A stretch of 64,000 bases of DNA, from NCBI GenBank assembly GCA_036365145.1, contig JAEOAD010001365.1:4363001-4427000 (forward strand), in the 5' to 3' direction. The notes below the pieces were generated by a model. The model had not been told where the DNA came from. It saw only the letters and a list, made by a program, of their open reading frames with translations, and ran no database searches. This document shows, one piece after another, positions 19,347-31,600 of the stretch. The stretch is from Orientallactaga sibirica. Lineage: Eukaryota; Chordata; Mammalia; Rodentia; Dipodidae. How positions within the stretch are numbered: the stretch's first letter is position 1; every line of letters starts with the position of its first letter. The position numbers and the translations under genes are program-made.

Positions 19347-20910
19347 GGCCAGAAAGCCCAGGATTTGTAAAAAGAAAGAAGGCTCATCAGGGAAAGTCTG
19401 AGAGTCACCACGTGGGGTGGGGGTCTCCAGAGCAAGAACGTGCACAAGGATTTCAGCTGCTGTCCGATGACGAGGGATCAGAAGAAACAGAGAAAGTTCC
19501 TCTCTGAAGTCAGCAAAGGGCAGACTTAGGCTTGCAACCTCAAGCAACTGCATTAAGGGAGGGTCTTTGGTTTATTTAAATTCCCAGGAGTCAAAGCAAC
19601 CCCAGCAGGACAGAGCCCAGACTTCAGTCAGTCACTCTGGTTCTGGGACAGCTAATGTCCCATGTCCTCCTAAAGGCATTAAGAGATGACCCTGAAAACT
19701 GCACCCTCTCCCAGGTCCTCCTGCCCTACAGTGCTTGAAGGACGGCAGTGCTTCCCGAGTGAGCACGTGTGAGGGCCTAAGACCACCTGAGCTCAACTCG
19801 CAAGAATTCACATCAACAGCTGGGCGTGGCCTTGCACCCTGTAACACCAGCCCTGTGGGGAGTAGAGACCCCAAGAATCACCAGAGCTGGTGGAGGGATG
19901 TGGGTGGTGCAGAAGGCAAGCTCAGGGCTCAGGAAGAGATTCCAGCTCCAAGTCAGAGGGGGGTGAAGAGCAATGGGGCGAGGGAACACCCCATGGGGTG
20001 CCCCAGGGGCACTTACTAGTGTACAGAACGTGCAGGCGCACACATGGACCCCCAGCCACTCTCCTGACCTTTGGTCCCATCCACACATAGGAAGAGGCTG
20101 TTCACCCTAAGGGTGGAGTTTGGGCTAGTGGTTACAGCATCCTGCTGGCCTCTTGTCCTCCTGATAATATCTCAGCTGAAGCTTCCTTCCCAAGTCCTGG
20201 TCTGAGAGAAGGGATGGCCTAGTGGCCTAGTGGCCTGGTGGGGAGGCACAAGGTGCAAGGACCCCCTCTGAGCCCAACCAGGAACCTCCAGGCCCTCTGC
20301 AAGAGAACCAGCCACAGAGAAGGCCTTGCATGGATGGAAGACTCTGTGGCCTTGTGCTTCTGGCTCCCTCTGGGCCTCAGTTTCTCCACCGGGCAGTGAA
20401 GGTAGAGCTGACAGTTACTACCGTCCAGTAAACTGTGCCCTGGGCTCCACCAACAGCGCTGGGCAGAGCTGAGATGAGGGCAAGCTCCTGGCCTCAGGCT
20501 GGTGTGCAGCACCCACCTTCTGAGGGAAGGCTAGCCCATCCTTCCCCGGCTCCTTCAGAAAGAGCAGCGCAGACGCCTTGGGGGGACGCTCACTGCGGAG
20601 GAGAGCAACACCACAGTTCCAGCAGTTCTGGCCGACTTAAGCTATAAATACAGACCATTAAAGGGGATGAAGTTCTGGTTCCAAAGTTTATCGCTTCTAA
20701 TTTTCAAGGATAAGATCAAGCAGGGTTCCCACCCTGTGCAGAGATTCCTCCTTACAGGAAGTAGCTGAGATGGAGGAATCTATATTTTTTTAAAATAATC
20801 TAGACACAAATGAACACAACAAAAACATTTTTTGAGACACTATCTTGCTTGATCCTCCTTTGTATGTGTGTGTGTTGGTATCTAAGCTTTGTTGCTTAGA
20901 AGAAAATAAA
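19347..20910. other. Unique intergenic sequence upstream of SLC7A9
   Basis: No gene seen. The short open frames lack splice context. Includes a probable MIR near 20360-20470 and a small GGCCTAGT duplication at 20216. Confidence 0.5.
20360..20470 (-). repeat. MIR-like ancient SINE
   Basis: Contains GGGCCTCAGTTTCTCCACC and a degraded flank. Confidence 0.5.
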
Positions 20911-20927
20911 GGTGGGGGAAATCAGTG

Positions 20928-20940
20928 TTTAATAATTACC
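20928..20940 (+). promoter_or_regulatory. Candidate HNF1 site near a proposed SLC7A9 promoter
   Basis: TTTAATAATTACC matches 10 of 12 informative positions of the palindromic HNF1 consensus GTTAATNATTAAC. An A/T-rich TATA-like stretch lies about 25 bp upstream. HNF1 factors drive many proximal-tubule transporter genes. Its role here is inferred from position. Confidence 0.4.
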
Positions 20941-21075
20941 TTTGTTGACCTCTGTACCTTCTGGCTTCCTCCACTCTTGAGCACAAGACATGGCCCTACC
21001 CGGGGCTTGATGGACCGTGCAGACGCAGGCACTCAGCTGGGCGCAGCTCCCTGGGTATTTGGAGTCAAGGAGAAA
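20941..21075 (+). other. SLC7A9: Proposed non-coding first exon of SLC7A9
   Basis: Unique sequence ends in a strong donor, AAAG|GTAAGC (GT at 21076), about 1.5 kb upstream of the first coding exon, whose acceptor shows that a 5' exon must exist. It holds a short upstream ATG frame (ATG at about 20990, 6 codons). The 5' limit is a guess. Confidence 0.35.
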
Positions 21076-21193
21076 GGTAAGCCTGGGCTGGTGAGAAGGC
21101 CTCATATCGTCCAGCTTGGGGCCTGGACAAAGAAGAGATTTAGAGATTGTCTGGCTCCACCTTCAGCTAGTTTTCCTTAGCAACTTGCTTCTT

Positions 21194-21397
21194 TTAAATA
21201 ATTAATTAATTAATTTGAGAGAGAGAGAGAGAGAGAGAGAAGGAGAATGAGTGTGCCAGGGCCTCTAGCCACTCAAACAAACACCAGATTTATGTGCCAC
21301 CTGGTGAATCTAGCTTACGTGGGTCCTGGGGAATCAAACCTAGGTCTTCAGGCTTAATAGGCAAGTGACTTAATCACTAAGCCATCCCTCTATCCCA
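21194..21397 (-). repeat. Type A SINE
   Basis: AATT-rich tail, GA repeat, body and head. Confidence 0.88.
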
Positions 21398-21407
21398 CAA
21401 CTATCTA

Positions 21408-21628
21408 TTTTTTTAAAAGTATTTTTATTTATTTGCAAGCAGAAAGAAGTAGAGAGCAGAGACAGAGAGAATGGGCACACCAGGGCCTCTAGCCACTGCA
21501 AATGAACTCCAGATGCATGTGGCACTTTGTGCATCTGGCTTTATGTGGGTACTGGGGAATTGAACACGGGTGGCTTTGCAGACTTTGCAGGCAAGCACCT
21601 TAACAACTGAGCCATAGCTCCAGCCCTC
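21408..21628 (-). repeat. Type A SINE
   Basis: Second antisense copy; head reads GCCATAGCTCCAGCCC. Confidence 0.88.
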
Positions 21629-21753
21629 CTTAGCAACTTTTTCATTTCTCCATCATTCAGAGAAAACCATACCTACCCTGGACTTGATTCTGCTAAACAT
21701 ATTCCAGTATATTTTTACTGCTCAATATTTAAATCTTAAAAATTTTTCAAATT

Positions 21754-21915
21754 TAAGCCAGGTTTGGTGGCGCACGCCTTTAATCCCAGCACTCAGGAGG
21801 CAGAGGTAGGAGGATTGCTGTGAGTTTGAGGCCACCCTGAGGCTACAGAGTGAATTCCAGGTCAGCCTGAGCTAGCGTGAGACCCTACCCCAAAAAAACA
21901 AAAACAAAAAAATTC
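21754..21915 (+). repeat. B1-type SINE
   Basis: Complete; AAAAACAAAAAC tail. Confidence 0.9.
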
Positions 21916-21919
21916 AAAT

Positions 21920-22055
21920 TTAAAGGATCTCTCTGTGTATCCCAGGCTGGCCTGAAACTTGCTGTATAGCCCAGGATGACCCTTAAACTTACTATCCTCC
22001 TGCCTCAGCTTCCCCAGTGCTGTGATTATAGGCGTGTGCCACCACACTTGACTAA
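21920..22055 (-). repeat. Old B1-type SINE
   Basis: Divergent antisense monomer with TGTATCCCAGGCTGGCC. Confidence 0.65.
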
Positions 22056-22428
22056 AATAGTACTTTAAAACTTTGAAAATAGTAAAGCTGGGTCACGGAG
22101 GTAGAGTGAGTTTCAAGTTTATCACAACTGAGGCTTGGGGACATGATGTGGGAGCCAGGAGGCTGTGGGACAGGCAGAGGAGCTCTCAAAACAAGCGCTT
22201 AAAGACGCAGAAAGCTCTGACTCCTGTGGCCTGAACAATATCAACGACTGGCTTTTATTCTTGAGGCAAAGTATTGGCAAGGGCCTGACAGTGATCAGCC
22301 CAACGTGGTGAGCTCACGCGTTGCTTTTGGAGTCAGCTCCCACTCCCAGATACCCTAGTCCAGGAGAGCCCTGGCTGAGGGCCCCTTGCATCTTGGCTGT
22401 TTTTGCTAGATCAAGATCTAGCTCATAG

Positions 22429-22590
22429 CTGGGCGTGGTGATGCACGTCTTTCATCCCAGCACTCAGGGAGGCACAGGTAGGAGGATCACCATGAGTTTG
22501 AGGCCAGCCTGGGACTCCAGAGTGAGTGTCAGGTCAGCCTGGGCCAGAGTGAGACCCTAACTAGAAAAACGCAAACAAACAACAAAAAGA
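22429..22590 (+). repeat. B1-type SINE just before the SLC7A9 start exon
   Basis: Complete; its A-rich tail ends about 25 nt from the acceptor. Confidence 0.9.
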
Positions 22591-22613
22591 CGTCGCCCAT
22601 GCCTTCTTTGCAG

Positions 22614-22725
22614 GCCCCTGGAGCTAGTGTAGGGAGCTATGGAGGAGCCCAGCCTGCGGAAGCGCAAAGAGGACGAGAAGTCGATGCAGAGTAACGAACC
22701 CAAGACGACAAATCTCCAGAAGGAG
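22614..22725 (+). CDS. SLC7A9: SLC7A9 exon with start codon (residues 1-29)
   Basis: The acceptor TTTGCAG ends at 22613, with 25 nt of 5' UTR before ATG at 22639. The cytosolic N-terminus starts [15 protein letters not shown]. The start fits the human protein length. A B1 element ends about 25 nt before the acceptor. The donor is GTGAGA. Confidence 0.93.
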
Positions 22726-24623
22726 GTGAGAGGCGCAGGGCTCCGGGCTCAGTGAGGGGCAGCGGGCAGTTATGGCTTCACTCAACTCTAGTATGGGGTA
22801 GGACAGTTTGTGTTTTGAATCCGGATCTTACTGTGTGGCTTAAGTTGTCCTGAAACTCAAGAAAGTCCTGTCTCATTCTTCCAAGTGCTGGAACAAGAAA
22901 AATGAGCGACCATGCCCGGCTGTTCTCTCTGCGTGCCCCTCTTACGCGCTCACGGATGAAGTCAGCAAACGTTTTAAGTTTACACATATGTACATGAAAT
23001 TCATCCGTGTGCTTCCATGTATCACATAAAGCACCTGAAAAGTCTCATGTCTGCACAAATAACCCTTTCTTTTTCTTTTTTAAAATAAAAATATTATTAA
23101 TTAATTAATTTATTTTATTTGTGAGCAGAGAGAGAGAGAAAGACAGAGAATGGGTGTGCTAGAGCCTCTTGCCCCTGCAAACAAACTCCAGATTCATGTG
23201 CCACTTTGTGCATCTGGCTTTATGTGGGTACTGGGGATTTGAACCCTGGCCATAGGCTTTGCAAGCAAGTGCCTTTAACTACTGAGCCATCTCCCCAGAC
23301 CTCACTGATGGCCTTTTCAAGGGTGATCAGAGAAGCCTTCTGATAGCGGGGGGCCCCTAGGACTACAGCATCTTCAGCAATGTCTAGTCCTGGCAACAAA
23401 AGCCCTTCAGCGGCTGCTCTGGGCTGTGGAGCAGTCCAGCCACTAGAAGGGCAGACATTGGTGGAGCCAGCTAAATAAACTGAGCAGGCATGTAGCAGGA
23501 CCGTGGCACGAACCCTGGAGGAAAGGGGTCCTTCGGGGTAGGCATGGAGCTGGACACTTCCCTCTGTACCTCTCCTAGGTGGGCACAGCAGGTGCTGAGC
23601 ACTGAGGGACAGGAGGCTTTGGGCATGGGGTGAGGGACCCAGGACCGTGGAGTAGCTCTGGGCTCCAGATGGCTTTCAGGGCAAACAATCTGACAGGATG
23701 AGGCCCTTGGGACCCCTGCCCAGCAGCAGAGGACTTGAGGAGGGTGGAGCAGAGCTCTGGGGTCTCACAGGAAGTAGCATGGCCCTGCTGTGGGGTGGTC
23801 TGGGGTCCTTGTCCCCAGGAGTGAGGTCCTAGGCAGCACTGTTTTCTCTGCCAGTCTTGGACCTGACCCCAGCAAGGGCCTCTTGGCACCCTGTGACCGT
23901 CAGCTATAGCTGTGCAGTCAGGCTGAGAAGAGCTGAATGGCTGTCTGTGTCCAAATTACAGCTAAGTAGGCCTGCTGCATGAGGAAGGTTCCGGAGGGCT
24001 CCGGAGGCGCTGAGATAAGCCCCTGCCCTGAGAGGGATGGAGGAGGGGAAGGAAGCCCAGGCTGCCCTTGCCCAGCCTGAGGCTCCACGGAGGCTGACTT
24101 TGCTGCCCTGGAACCCTGCTTGTGTCCTAACCGCTTCCCTGGGAGGCCTGGCCTTCAGCTGGGCTCTTCCTCACCCTCTGGCTCTGACAGGCTGTGCTTG
24201 TTCCAAATACTGTGTGCGCTAGGAACGGGGCCTGGGCATCTAAGAGCTGATGTTATGGGTAGGGGCTTGAGTCAGCTTTTTCTTTTAATTTTTTTTCACT
24301 TTATTTTGCTTCCTTAATTGGTATTAAATTTACATTAAGTGAAACATGCAGATTCCTGGGTTTCCCCCTCACCCTATCCCTTGCTTTTTTTTTTTTTTAA
24401 TTTATTCATTTGAGAGAGAGAGAGTGAGAGAGAGAGAGAGAGAGAGAGCGAGACAGATAGAGGATGGGTGTGCCAGGGCCTCAAGCCATTACAACTGAAC
24501 TTCAGATGAATGTGCCACCTTGTGCATCTGGCTTTATGTGTGCACTGCAGATTCAAACTCGGGTCCTTAGGCCCTTAGGCTTTGTAAGCAAGCGCTTAGC
24601 CGCTGAGCCATCTCTCCAGCCCC

Positions 24624-24657
<34 letters not shown>

Positions 24658-25236
24658 CTGAGATAGGGTCTTTCTCTAGCTTGGGCTGACCTGGAATTCA
24701 CTATGTAAGCAAGTGTCTTTAACCGCTGAGCCATCTCTCCAGAATTCACTCTGTAGTCTCAGGCTGGCCTTGAACTCATGATCCTCCCTCCTTTACCTCC
24801 TAAGTCCTGGAATTAAAGGCATGTGCCACCACACACAGAAAATGTGTAGTGGCGGCTGGCTTTGAACCATCCTCTTGCTTCTGCCTCTTCAGTAACTTCC
24901 TACTGGCATGTGCCAACACAGATGGCCCCTGCTTTTTAAATAGGGTCACAGTACTTCAGGCTGTCCTCAAACTCACTATGTAGCTGAGGGTGCCCTTGGC
25001 GTTCATGCTGGGGTTACAGGCATGTGGCAGACGCCAGGTTTTGTTCCTAGAAAGCTTAGGTCCTATGAAGTGTTCTCACAGGCAGGATGGTCTCTGTCCT
25101 AGAGTGTCCCCTCCCCGGAGGTTGTCCACTGCTCATGCGGTGTGGAGCCAAGACTCCAAGCTTGACTTGTCTCGTGGGTGCAGGATTCCTTTATCTTTTT
25201 CTTTTCTTTTCTTTTCTTTTCTTTTCTTTTCTTTTC

Positions 25237-25292
<56 letters not shown>

Positions 25293-25636
25293 GTTTTTCG
25301 AGGTAGGGTCTCACTCTGGCCCAGGCTGACCTGGAATTAACTATGTAGTCTCAGGCTGGCCTCGAACTCTCAGTGATGCTCCTACCTCTGCCTCCCAAGT
25401 GCTGGGATTAAAGGCGTGCGCCACCACGCCTGGCTGAGGATTCCTTTTTCTTTTCCTCTTGTGTTCTTGTTTATTTATATAGAAACATCATCTTGCTACG
25501 AAGCCCAGGCTGAACTCAGGCTCCTGTTCCTCCTGCCTCAGCCCCTAAGTGTGGAGATGACAGCTGTGTGCTAATATGCTTGGCAGAGATCTCTTCTCCA
25601 CTGTGCCCAGCTAAAAGGCATCTCCTGAGGACCTTG

Positions 25637-25669
<33 letters not shown>

Positions 25670-28600
25670 GTGACATGGTGGCTCATCAGCCATTACATGG
25701 AGGGCAGGAATGATGCCACACCTTTCCCTCTTGAATGTCTGAGTTACTTCTCTGTGCCTCAGTTTCCTCCTTACTGAAATGGGCGTGATGTGGTAGACCT
25801 GGGGCTGTTCTGAGGGTTGATCTGACATGAACAGAGAGCCCCAGGAGGAGCATTCTGGTGTCACCACAGCCCAGCCCAGGATGGCACGAGAGTCACTTTG
25901 AGCCGCACTGGTCACACTTTGGGGGGGGGTCGCCTCTGGCTCTGTGACCTCTGCGTTGGTAGCATTAACCGTGTCCTTCTCCCGCACTCAGGTGGGTCTG
26001 CTCAGCGGGATCTGCATCATCGTGGGCACCATCATCGGCTCGGGCATCTTCATTTCCCCTAAGGCTGTGCTCGCCAACACAGAAGCTGTGGGGCCATGTC
26101 TCATCATATGGGCGGCCTGTGGGGTCCTGGCGACACTGGGTAACAAAACATGGCTCTCTGATGACCCCTGACTGTGGAGTTGCAGGGACAAGCGACCTAA
26201 GTACAAGTGCTGGCAGTGTAGCTCATGCTGGCTCAAACTTGTGATCCTCCTGTCTCAGCCTCCCAGGGTGAGGACTGCAGGTGTGTGCCACCAAGCCCAG
26301 CTGGGTGCTCTTCCACTCGTGTGCAGCAAATAAAAATCAATCCGAATGCCGGGCGTGGTGGCTCACACCTTTAATCCCAGCACTCGGGAAGCAGAGGTAG
26401 GAGGATTGCCATGAGTTCCAGGCCACCCTGAGACTTCATAGTGAATTCCAGGTTGGCCTGGGAAGAGTAAGACCCTACATCAAAAAAACCAAAAACATGA
26501 AAAAAATTAAAAAATTAACTCTGAGCCCAGCATGGTGTCACACATCTTAAATTCCAGCACTCGGGAGGTAGAGGTAGGAGGATCACCATGAGTTGAGACC
26601 AGCCTGAGACTGCATAGTGAATTCCAGGTCAGCCTGGGTTAGAGTGAGACCCTACCTTGAAAAACGAAACAAAACAAAACAAAAAAGTAAATCTGGCTGC
26701 AATGAATGGTCCATTGGCCAGAACTCAGGGCCCTCTGATGGGTGAGCAGAGCCCTGCTGTGCCAGGGAGGAAGGCTCCGTGGAGAAGGGTGATACATGAG
26801 GATGGGCTTTTGTCTGTGTTCCAGGTGCTCTGTGCTTTGCAGAGCTTGGCACCATGATCACCAAGTCAGGCGGTGAGTACCCCTACCTGATGGAGGCCTT
26901 TGGCCCCATCCCCGCTTACCTCTTCTCCTGGACCAGTCTGATCGTCATGAAACCCTCCTCCTTCGCCATCATCTGCCTCAGCTTTTCCGAGTATGTGTGT
27001 GCAGCCTTCTACGCAAGCTGCAAGCCTCCCCACGTTGTTGTGAAGTGCCTGGCTGCCGCAGCCATAAGTGAGTGTTCAGTCTTGAAGTCCTGCACCCACA
27101 TGGCTAGTGCTTAGGGCTCTGGCCTCCACTCCTCCATGCCCAGCAAGCCTATGGGCTCTGGTACCAAGTAGACCGAAGGGTGGCTGTCCCTGCAGGTGGC
27201 GAGCAACCCAGCCTGTGGGTATGTGGGTGCTGCAGGGAGTGCGGTCGCTGTCCAGGACCGTCCCCGCCCAGGGCCTGGCTGCTCCTCATCTTCTGAGGCG
27301 TTGGGCTTGATTTTAAAGGCGCCAAGCCTTCCTGGTTTACATCTGTCCCCTGCGTTCACGACATCAGTAGGAAGGTGGAGGGGTTAAAAAGGAAGGGCTT
27401 CCCAGGGCCTTGGGGCAAACCATGAACTTGGAATGTCGCCCACTCCTGCCCTCCCAGTGGTCATCACCACCGTGAACGCGCTGAGCGTGCGGCTCGGGAG
27501 CTATGTGCAAAATGTCTTCACGGCAGCCAAGCTGGTCATCGTGGTCATCATCATTGTCAGCGGGATTGTCCTCCTGGCCCAAGGTGAACTGTGACAGGAA
27601 GGGATGGGGACGGGGGCAGAAGCAGGTATGGGTACTTAAAAAAAATCTTCATACATTTGTTAATTTTTATTTGTTTGTTTGTTTGGTTTTTTGAGGTAGG
27701 GTCTCACTCTAGCCCAGGCTGACCTGGAATTAACTATGTAGTCTCAGGGGGCCTTGAACTCACAGCGATCCTACCTCTGCCTCCCGAGTGCTGGGATTAA
27801 AGGTGTGTGCCACCACTCCAGGCTCATTTGTTAATTTTTTTAAATATATTTTTATTAATTTATTTGCAAGGAGGAGGGGGAGAGAATATGAATATGGGCG
27901 CACCAAGGCTTCTAGCCACTGCAAAGGAGCTTCAGATTTATGTGCCATTTTGTGCATCTGGCTTTATGTGGGTACTGGGGAATCGAACCCAGGCTGTCAG
28001 ACTTTGCAAGCAAGTCCCTTAACCAATGAGCCATCTCTCCAGCCCTGTTTGCTTGCTTGTTTTTGGACGAGGTCTCACTATGCTAGCCCAGGCTAGCTTC
28101 CACTTTGAGAGTCTCCTGCCTTGGTCATCTGAGTGCTGGAGTTACAGTTGTGTGCTGTCATGCCTGGTTTCAGTGTTTTTTTGTTTTGTTTTGTTTTGTT
28201 TTTGGTTTTGTTTTTGTTGTTTTGTTTTTTAGAGGTAGGATCTCACTCTAGCCCAGGCTGACCTGGAATTCACTATGTAGTCTCAGGGCAGCCTCGAACT
28301 CATGGCGATCCTCATACCTCTGTCTCCCGAGTGCTGGATTAAAGACGTGTGCCACCACGCCCGGCTGGTTTCAGTTTCTTTAAAAACCTCCAGTCACCAC
28401 TCATACATTTCTTTCTCATGAACAGGGTTCAAAGTCAAAATCTGGTCAGCTGATCTCTGCTCTTGACTGTCTGGCTTCATTTCAGGAAACACAAAGAACT
28501 TCGAGCATTCTTTTGAGGGCGGCCAAGTCTCCATAGGTGCCATCAGCCTGGCATTCTATAATGGACTCTGGGCATACGACGGGTGGTAAGGCACTCCTAA

Positions 28601-31600
28601 GATGCCCTAAGTCCACTGGCGGGCTTCCTTAGAGCCTCTGGTTTCAGCTCCCGTGAAAAGCAAAGACGCCTCCTTTCTAGCGTCTGGTGTCATCTCTGAA
28701 ATTCACCCTTTTGGTAGACTGTCAAAATCCTAATCTTACTTCCCTGTGACTCCACGGACAATAAGACCTTTGTCTTTCTTTCTTCTTTTCTTTCTTTCCT
28801 TTCTCTCTCTTCTAAAAATTTTGTTATTATTTATTTGAGAGAGAGAGAGAATGGCAGACAGAGAGAAAGAGAGAGAGAGGGAGAATGAAGCTCATGTACT
28901 TTTGATTCTTCCACCCCTGCCTCCCAGTGCTGATATTACCACCCTACCTGGTTTATGCAGCACTGAGTATCAGCCCCAAGGCTTCCTTATGTTCAGCAAG
29001 TACTCTATCACTGAGCCACGCCCCAGATCCTCACTGGTGGACTGGGCAAGGGCTCTCTACTGTAGACCACAACCCTAACCTTTGTGGAGAAGCAGCCTTA
29101 ATATGGCCAACATTTATTATTTGCACCCAAATCTTAGCCCAGAAAATAAAGGAACAGTTACGTCGTTGCCCTTGTCACATTTCTTTCTTTCTTTCTCCAG
29201 GAATCAGCTCAACTATATCACTGAAGAGCTCAGAAATCCTTACAGGTAAGAGAGTTGCATGGGGCAGGAGGTGACAGGTTTACAAGGCAGATGTGGAGCT
29301 GCTGTGCCTCCCCTCTATTCCCTTATTTCTCCACCCTCATCCACTCAGTGAAGTTCTTTTCAAGGACATGGAACCCAGGCCCTTGAGAATGCTGGATAAA
29401 CACCCTACCCCTGGGCTACACCCCAGCCCGACTGACTGATTTTCTAATTCGCTCATTACAAACCCCTTGTTTGAATTTGGCTTTCTAGGGTGCAGTGGCA
29501 TGCTGCTAAGCGGAAGAACTCTGACCTCCTTTATGCCTGCCCTATTTTGCTTTAACCATTACTTCCACTGCCCTGCAGTCTGAAAATGGTTCCTGTCCCT
29601 GTTGGGGCTGCTCTATCATCCACCCCCTGCCTGGTGATCCTAGTAGGGGTGTCTGGAACTTCAGTGTGCTACGGAGCAGGGGGGACTTCTGGGAGGCAGA
29701 TGAAATAACCACCTCACGGGTCTCACGGAGGTCACCATCCTTCCCAGGAATTTGCCCCTGGCCATTATCATCGGGATCCCTCTAGTGACAGTGTGTTACA
29801 TTCTCATGAACATTTCCTACTTTACTGTGATGACCCCAACGGAGCTCTTACAGTCCCAAGCGGTGGCTGTGGTGAGTCGCTGGAGGGGCAGTGACCCGTG
29901 GACCTGGCAGTGATCATGAGGGAGGAGGCGGGGGAAGGGGAGAGCAGGGAGCAGCCTAATTGGGGCTGATGTTGGGGAGACAGTCTGTAGGCGGTGGGCT
30001 CTGGCTCTTCAGATCCTAGCCTCTGGGATACGGACAGCAGTGGGGGCAGGGTCAGAGGAATGAGGCTGGAGCTGCCCAGAGGAGGACAGAGGGGAGAGAG
30101 AGAGTGCATGGCGTGGAAGGATCTGACTAAAGCAGTGGGTTGTGGATATGAAGCTGAGTGGACAGGACAGGCAAGAGGTAAGGACACCACAGTTGGTGGT
30201 CAAGGTGTGTGTGTCCACGTGCTGGTGGCCATGAACCCCAAGATGGGTGGCTATAAGGTGGGAGGAAAACAAGGTCATGCCCAGTGATTAAGAAAGTGAA
30301 AGGCCAGCTATTGGCAGGATGTCAAGATGACAGAATGATGCCAGGGAGTTGTGGGCCAGACAGAGTCCCTTCTTTCCAGTAGAGGGCCCCAGAGGTTGTG
30401 CCAATAAGGTGACCTGGAGACCTAAGTGCCATGGTTGGGCAGAGTGGCTGTTTGAGGCCACGGAGGGAGGTGGCGCAATCCTCTTGGGGTCACCTTTGCT
30501 TGTCCTCAGACCTTCGGAGACCGTGTTCTCTATCCAGCTTCTTGGGTGGTTCCTCTTTTTGTGGCGTTTTCAACAATTGGTGCTGCTAACGGGACCTGCT
30601 TCACAGCGGGCAGGTAGGGGATCCCCCACGCTGTTACTCTCTCCCAGGGTGGGCAGGGGACGGCAAAGCCAATGTCACACCTAAGCATCCTATGCTCCTA
30701 GGGCCTGGACCGTGTTGGGTGCCCAAATAGGAGCTCTGAAGTGCAGACAGGGGTTGTGGCTCGTACATCATGGGAAGGTGGTGAGACAGGGCGGACAGCC
30801 CTGCTGGGTACAGCTGGACATGGCCCCTGCAGGCTCAGCCATGCCACTTCAGCAGCCCCAGGTTCCAAACTGGATGGAAGGGAGGGACAGTGAGTGAGCA
30901 AGGCTTTGGCTTCCATACGGCGTCTTTCACATTGCAATTTCTTACCTGATGATCATTTCTGAACATCATCTCATGTTAACAGAACACAAACGGGACCAGG
31001 AATTGGCAGATGTTCCCTTCCCTTCAGTAAGTGCTCGCTCGCAGGTCACGTAAATCTCTGTGCCACAACTCTGTTTGCCAGCACTGAACAAGGAGGGTTC
31101 CACTGCAGTAAAACTTCCCATCAGCAGGTGCAGCGTGCTGCTCTCTAGATCCCACCGGGGCAGACGGTTCATAGGTGCACTTGGTTTCTCTTGGGGATGC
31201 AGCGTACTGTCACAAGGCCTTCACTGATGGCCGAGCGCAGACACTGCCGCGATCAGCATTCGGAGCCAGAGTCTGCCTTTGTCCGGGTGCAGCACTGAGT
31301 GGATGTGTTTCTGAGCAACACAGATTATACATGTTCAAAATGAAGTATGCACCATAAACCACTCTTCTCAAGCTGGAGGAGCCAAGTACTCGTAGGGCAC
31401 TGCTCCAGCTTCACTCTATTACAAAAGCATTTTTAAATTTTTTTTTTTTTTTTTTTTTTGGAGAGAAACACAGAGAGAGACAGACAGAGAGAGGGAGAGA
31501 GAGACAGATAGAGATGGGCGCCAGCAGTCTCTCAGCTGCTGTGAACAAAATCCAGATGTGTGCACCCCCTTGTGGTCAAGTGCACCATTGCGCCCTTGCG

